This document shows positions 62,001 through 64,000 of a stretch of 64,000 nucleotides of DNA, one piece after another. A program made the position numbers and the translations under genes. A model generated the notes under the pieces. The model was not told the DNA's origin. It saw nothing but the letters and a program-made list of their open reading frames with translations, and did not search any database. The DNA is taken from positions 33,432,333 to 33,496,332 of the forward strand of contig OX419756.1 of the NCBI GenBank assembly GCA_948567375.1, written 5' to 3'. Position 1 is the first letter of the stretch, and the number at the start of each line of letters is the position of its first letter. This stretch comes from Lunularia cruciata. Taxonomy: Eukaryota; Streptophyta; Marchantiopsida; Lunulariales; Lunulariaceae.

Positions 62001-62217
62001 TACCTCCAAAGCCCCTTCCTTTGTGTTGTCTCCGCTTATTCCAAGTTGAACCAACAAGAGTGAATCCTTCAATGTCTTGAATGGTGTTTCCTTCATGTTC
62101 CCATGTCTCCACAAGATTGATCAGATCAGCATCATCCCACAAAGGCTTAGCGCTGGAGTACTTGGTATGTGTGAGCCCATGAACATTCCAAAACAGTACT
62201 CTAAAGGTCTGGAATTG
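58984..62217 (-). CDS. LINE ORF2: AP-endonuclease and reverse transcriptase
   Basis: 1077 codons, open directly after the ORF1 UAG codon and in the same frame. The endonuclease begins at once (LFWNVHGL, codons 8-15; VETWE near 36-40; VLVLGDFNARI; SDHAPLS). It is followed by a linker, the RT domain (KVVPIHKSG, GFRLGFSTLDHLL, VAFIDFRKAFDKV, GVIQGC, YADD at codons 699-702), a thumb or tower region, and a C-terminal CX2CX9HX4C zinc-knuckle-like motif (CKLC...HVFVDC). No RNase H is seen. The first AUG of the frame is codon 131, inside the endonuclease, so the domain cannot be made intact by ordinary initiation. The enzyme would nick target DNA and prime cDNA synthesis there. The clade is uncertain: L1-like ORF1, but a non-poly(A) tail. 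Confidence 0.93.
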   Translation of the reverse strand, partial: QFQTFRVLFWNVHGLTHTKYSSAKPLWDDADLINLVETWEHEGNTIQDIEGFTLVGSTWNKRRQHKGRGFGGIATYVRFGFEKSVSLIGQDSSGQYHWLRIGGVATPCFIAVCYFAPLTSPIYSSGLLNTMQPFHSLTKDVLEFQSKGAVLVLGDFNARIQASQIPDLSDLENDPFHSLIDHSNAWSRSSKDPMSNSMSEHFLSFGANCSLKILNGLSQFPETCKSTCFASGGSSTIDYMLTSANDIHLVSDFAVLDPQPESDHAPLSCTILFPCLNRTTLPINHAFRGKLRLDFHKRDLYQQAIQEKLSSMEWSSDFQQRSDQLIELLQSTSTSLFPRGSHRKRLGLPCNRWYDADCKMARIKAMDRSLDQIAQNQAFVLYKKLVKCKKRAFLRLKGVELSTKLRSNPKAFWKKVTIRSPSPSLDLNELCDYVKDLYFFPNAPSMAPCLGSALTISEADVKYQLKKLANGKAEDLDGLCVELLKWGGSQLISILTSHLNEAIKCGFPDRWCFKKVVPIHKSGQRDVVTNYRTILVGSVFAKLYGRILESRLSTWAEKHKIRAKCQAGFRLGFSTLDHLLVLHVLWCKSKGVGRALYVAFIDFRKAFDKVLRKSLSERLIEVGVSADLIGAISRLYEKVIVKLSSLSSQDVLSTMGVIQGCFLSPTLFEIFIDDLESLLMEVGATGVQVGSLMIHALLYADDVVLLSTNPQSLQKLLDSLLCFCNQTKMEVNLDKSKVIVVGSKGVTPFFFDGQQLEQVSSYKYLGLEFSHDYSWSTCVKMRINAGFRALYSLMNRSRLAHLTTWELKKVLFRSLVQPVVLYGAQIWGPGTKKTWWQKVEKVQKLFLCDELGVRTQTPYVFLLAETGFLPLEAEALFLAITYATKVRSMEHERLPYQAFCATLSVGWYTDLIAWATRWNVSERHWRLEPIALREVIKEQFLLRLWQQPGTKMVFYQQFVNPMLVYCEQDYLLARISTSLRHVIAQYRTSSHRLEVEQGRWQQIEHSMRLCKLCIMSKVEDEHHVFVDCPCYMQIRVRHQITCSDFSTLLQVEALALGKYMTEVSLHRTNLLQIGPMP

Positions 62218-62220
62218 CTA
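62212..62220 (-). promoter_or_regulatory. Candidate stop-codon readthrough site
   Basis: On the minus strand the ORF1 stop reads TAG CAA TTC. The plant-virus type I leaky context is UAG CAR YYA, so five of the six following bases match and only the last differs (C for A). ORF1 and ORF2 are in the same frame with no codon between them except this stop. Confidence 0.6.
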
Positions 62221-63057
62221 TGCAATAGCTGACAATTTCTTTTGAGTAATCACAGCTCTATTATCTCTCAAGAATGCAACAAAACCTGCTTGTTGAGCCT
62301 CCTTCACTTTTGCTAATTCTCCCTTCTTTGCTTGCCATTGGAGAGGTGTGAGATCAGGGTCCAACCAGATACGCCGCCCCTTTAGTATAGCTTTGTTCCC
62401 CATCACTGCATTCCTTTGAGTTTCTGAGCCAAACCTCACCAAAATGCTTCTTGGTTGTGCACCTTGTTGTCCCAATCTATATGCTTGCAAAATCTGAGGA
62501 TCATGGACTCTCAAAGAATCAGCAATAAACTCACACACTATGGCCTTGGTGTTTTCCTTCTCAATCTCAGGCAAACCTGAAATCCTCAAGTTCTTCATTC
62601 TCACCAATTGGTTCTCCTTCTCAACCTCATGCTCTTGCAAGTAAGAGATTTGAGCCACCTTCGTAGCTTCAGCATATGACTTCATCTTGACCTCTAATGT
62701 GTCAACCATCTCTTGCAGCCCTCCATTTTGTGAAGCAATGTTGGTGGCTTGTGCTCCCAAGGAAGCAACCTTCTCAGTAGCATCCACCATACCCTTGGTG
62801 GAGTCTAACATCAAATTGCTACTCTTCTTGAGTTCTTGGATATCTACGGTGATCGAATTCAGAGATTCTTTCACAGTCAAGACATCAACTCTTACGGTTT
62901 GCAAATCTGCCATAAGAGTGTTCATGCATTGAGACATGGGGGCAAAAAAGCTCTTGAGTTCCTTGTGGAAGTCATTTGCTTTTCTATACATTTCAGCAAG
63001 CTGTTGCTGTTTTGAAGCTATCTCAGCAATGTCTTGCATCATCTTGGAAGCTTCCAT
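62218..63057 (-). CDS. LINE ORF1: coiled-coil RNA-binding protein
   Basis: 279 residues. Residues 1 to about 150 are heptad-rich and predicted coiled coil (many L/I/M at a/d positions, for example LKKSSNLMLDST, GLQEMVDTLEVKM). Residues about 154-235 look like the RRM-type domain of L1 ORF1p (MKNLRISGLPEIEKE, YRLGQQGAQPRSILVRFGS, LKGRRIWLDPDL). Residues 236-275 look like the L1 ORF1p C-terminal domain. Such proteins trimerise, coat the element RNA and act as chaperones. Its stop codon is followed in frame by ORF2. The start chosen is the first ATG after the monomer region. Confidence 0.88.
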   Translation of the reverse strand: MEASKMMQDIAEIASKQQQLAEMYRKANDFHKELKSFFAPMSQCMNTLMADLQTVRVDVLTVKESLNSITVDIQELKKSSNLMLDSTKGMVDATEKVASLGAQATNIASQNGGLQEMVDTLEVKMKSYAEATKVAQISYLQEHEVEKENQLVRMKNLRISGLPEIEKENTKAIVCEFIADSLRVHDPQILQAYRLGQQGAQPRSILVRFGSETQRNAVMGNKAILKGRRIWLDPDLTPLQWQAKKGELAKVKEAQQAGFVAFLRDNRAVITQKKLSAIA

Positions 63058-63063
63058 TCTAAA

Positions 63064-64000
63064 ATTTCTAACAGATACTATGACAATTTATCCTCTGTTT
63101 CACTCACACTCTGTGAACACCAATAGCTCTACACCAAAAATCAACTCCTTTGGACTTGTAAATCAAAAGTTATAAACTTTTGAATTTGAGTTTTTCCTAC
63201 ATGAAAATTTTGAAATCCTACAGATTTCGAAAATTCATAACCATGGCTACAGTACTTTAAAATCTACAATAGATGACTCAATCAAAAGCTCTTGAGAAAT
63301 TCTATCCAATGAATCAAAAATGAACTCATTTGAGCCAATAGACATGAAGTTATGGCCTCTAGAGTTCTCTATGGAAACTTCTAAACCTCATTGAATCAAA
63401 GAATTCAAATGCTCATAACTGCAAGCACAAAGCTTCAAACTCTATGAAATGAATTTCAATCAATAGCTCTTGACAAGATGCTTCTAATGAGTCCAACATC
63501 ACCTCATTTGAAGATGTGAGTCCAAAGTTCCAGCCTCTGAAAGTTGCAGATTTGAGCACCACCAACCGCACAAGAACACAGATTGATGAATTTCGAAACT
63601 TCTTCCACAGAACTCCAACTTCAGCAACCAGGAGTTCAAAAGAAAGCTCTCTCACAGCTCTTTCCAGTGAGTCCAAGATTGAAAGATTTGGACATGGAAC
63701 CAAAAAGTTACAAGGTGTTGAAAATTGAGCTCAAACCCTAAAATCTCCGAGAGATGGCAGAATTTGAATCTTCATAACTTTCTTTGTGTATGTGCTCTGC
63801 AAGCCAGCGTAGTATCAATCGAAATAGGTTCCAAAGGCGCTTCTAATGCCACAAAAATCACTCCATTTGGACACCATATGATGAAGATTCGAACTCTCAA
63901 GTCTAGCTCCTGTGTCAGAAATTTCAATCACTCATAACGTTTCGCTTAAAGCTCAGAATGACACAATCTTGGTGGCTATGGAAAGGTCTTGGCAAGGCGC
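63064..64000 (-). repeat. Tandem monomers of about 179 bp upstream of LINE ORF1
   Basis: A diverged repeat with a recurring block of the type (A/G)AAGTT or GAAGAT, at 63166, 63346, 63524, 63704 and 63883, that is, at intervals of 180, 178, 180 and 179. A second anchor, CTCATAAC or a variant, recurs at about 63234, 63412, 63592 and 63772. At least five units, continuing past the window edge. Identity between units is moderate, with a shared order of motifs such as CAATAGCTCT, AATGAGTCCAA and CTCATTTG. Confidence 0.75.

Larger units (their letters stand above)
58879..64000 (-). mobile_element. LINE copy 3, apparently intact, running off the window
   Basis: Minus-strand non-LTR retrotransposon. 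In order from its 5' side: tandem 179-bp monomers (64000 to about 63060), ORF1 (63057-62218), ORF2 (62217-58984), twin hairpins (59022-58971), and the 3' tail (58902-58879, CATTGTTT units). Both frames are free of internal stops and frameshifts other than the UAG between them. This copy could be a functional source element. The real 5' end lies outside the window. Confidence 0.93.

Overview
The window looks like nuclear DNA of a land plant, probably a bryophyte and most likely a liverwort. Three genes support this. A complete eight-exon hydroxyproline O-arabinosyltransferase gene and a complete three-exon LURP-one-related gene are plant families with ordinary GT-AG introns. The third is a broken gene that joins an alpha/beta-hydrolase domain to an NB-ARC P-loop, the architecture described from liverworts as hydrolase-NBS-LRR. 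The species call is inference; no marker here names it. Nothing bacterial is present: no operons, no rRNA or tRNA genes I could support, and no CRISPR.

Layout. 1-2135: intergenic DNA with a short dispersed repeat between exact 25-bp direct repeats, then the probable promoter and leader. 2136-5204: the arabinosyltransferase gene, plus strand. About 6137-25840: a 19.7-kb pyrimidine-rich, apparently non-coding array built from a few shuffled modules (called A, B, X, Y and Z here) and interrupted by two fragments of one LTR-element family. 25841-30137: intergenic. 30138-31254: the LURP-one-related gene, whose last exon end is tandemly duplicated. 31255-34990: intergenic. 35000-35930: the hydrolase-NBS relic. 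At about 36.5 kb the composition turns strongly AT-rich, and from there to the end I see only a gene desert and mobile-element DNA. This comprises a decayed Copia element with both LTRs (41050-46694), a Gypsy integrase relic ending in a decayed PHD finger (about 46735-47880), broken uncharacterised ORFs, and three copies of one young LINE family: 48154-50350 plus, 57211-57782 plus, and 58879 to past 63057 minus.

The LINE is the most interesting object. Its most complete copy has an intact ORF1 (coiled coil plus RRM-like domain) and an intact ORF2 (endonuclease plus reverse transcriptase) in the same frame, separated by a single UAG codon in a context close to a known readthrough signal. ORF2 has no AUG until codon 131. 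Upstream of ORF1 are tandem monomers of about 179 bp, which look like a monomeric promoter. Its 3' end has two consecutive hairpins overlapping the stop codon, followed by a (TTTCATTG)n tail in place of poly(A). Throughout the window there are also several near-perfect inverted repeats with spacers of only 1-9 bases, one of them exactly at a LINE insertion junction. The host genes show no functional link to one another; the right part is best read as a retrotransposon landscape.
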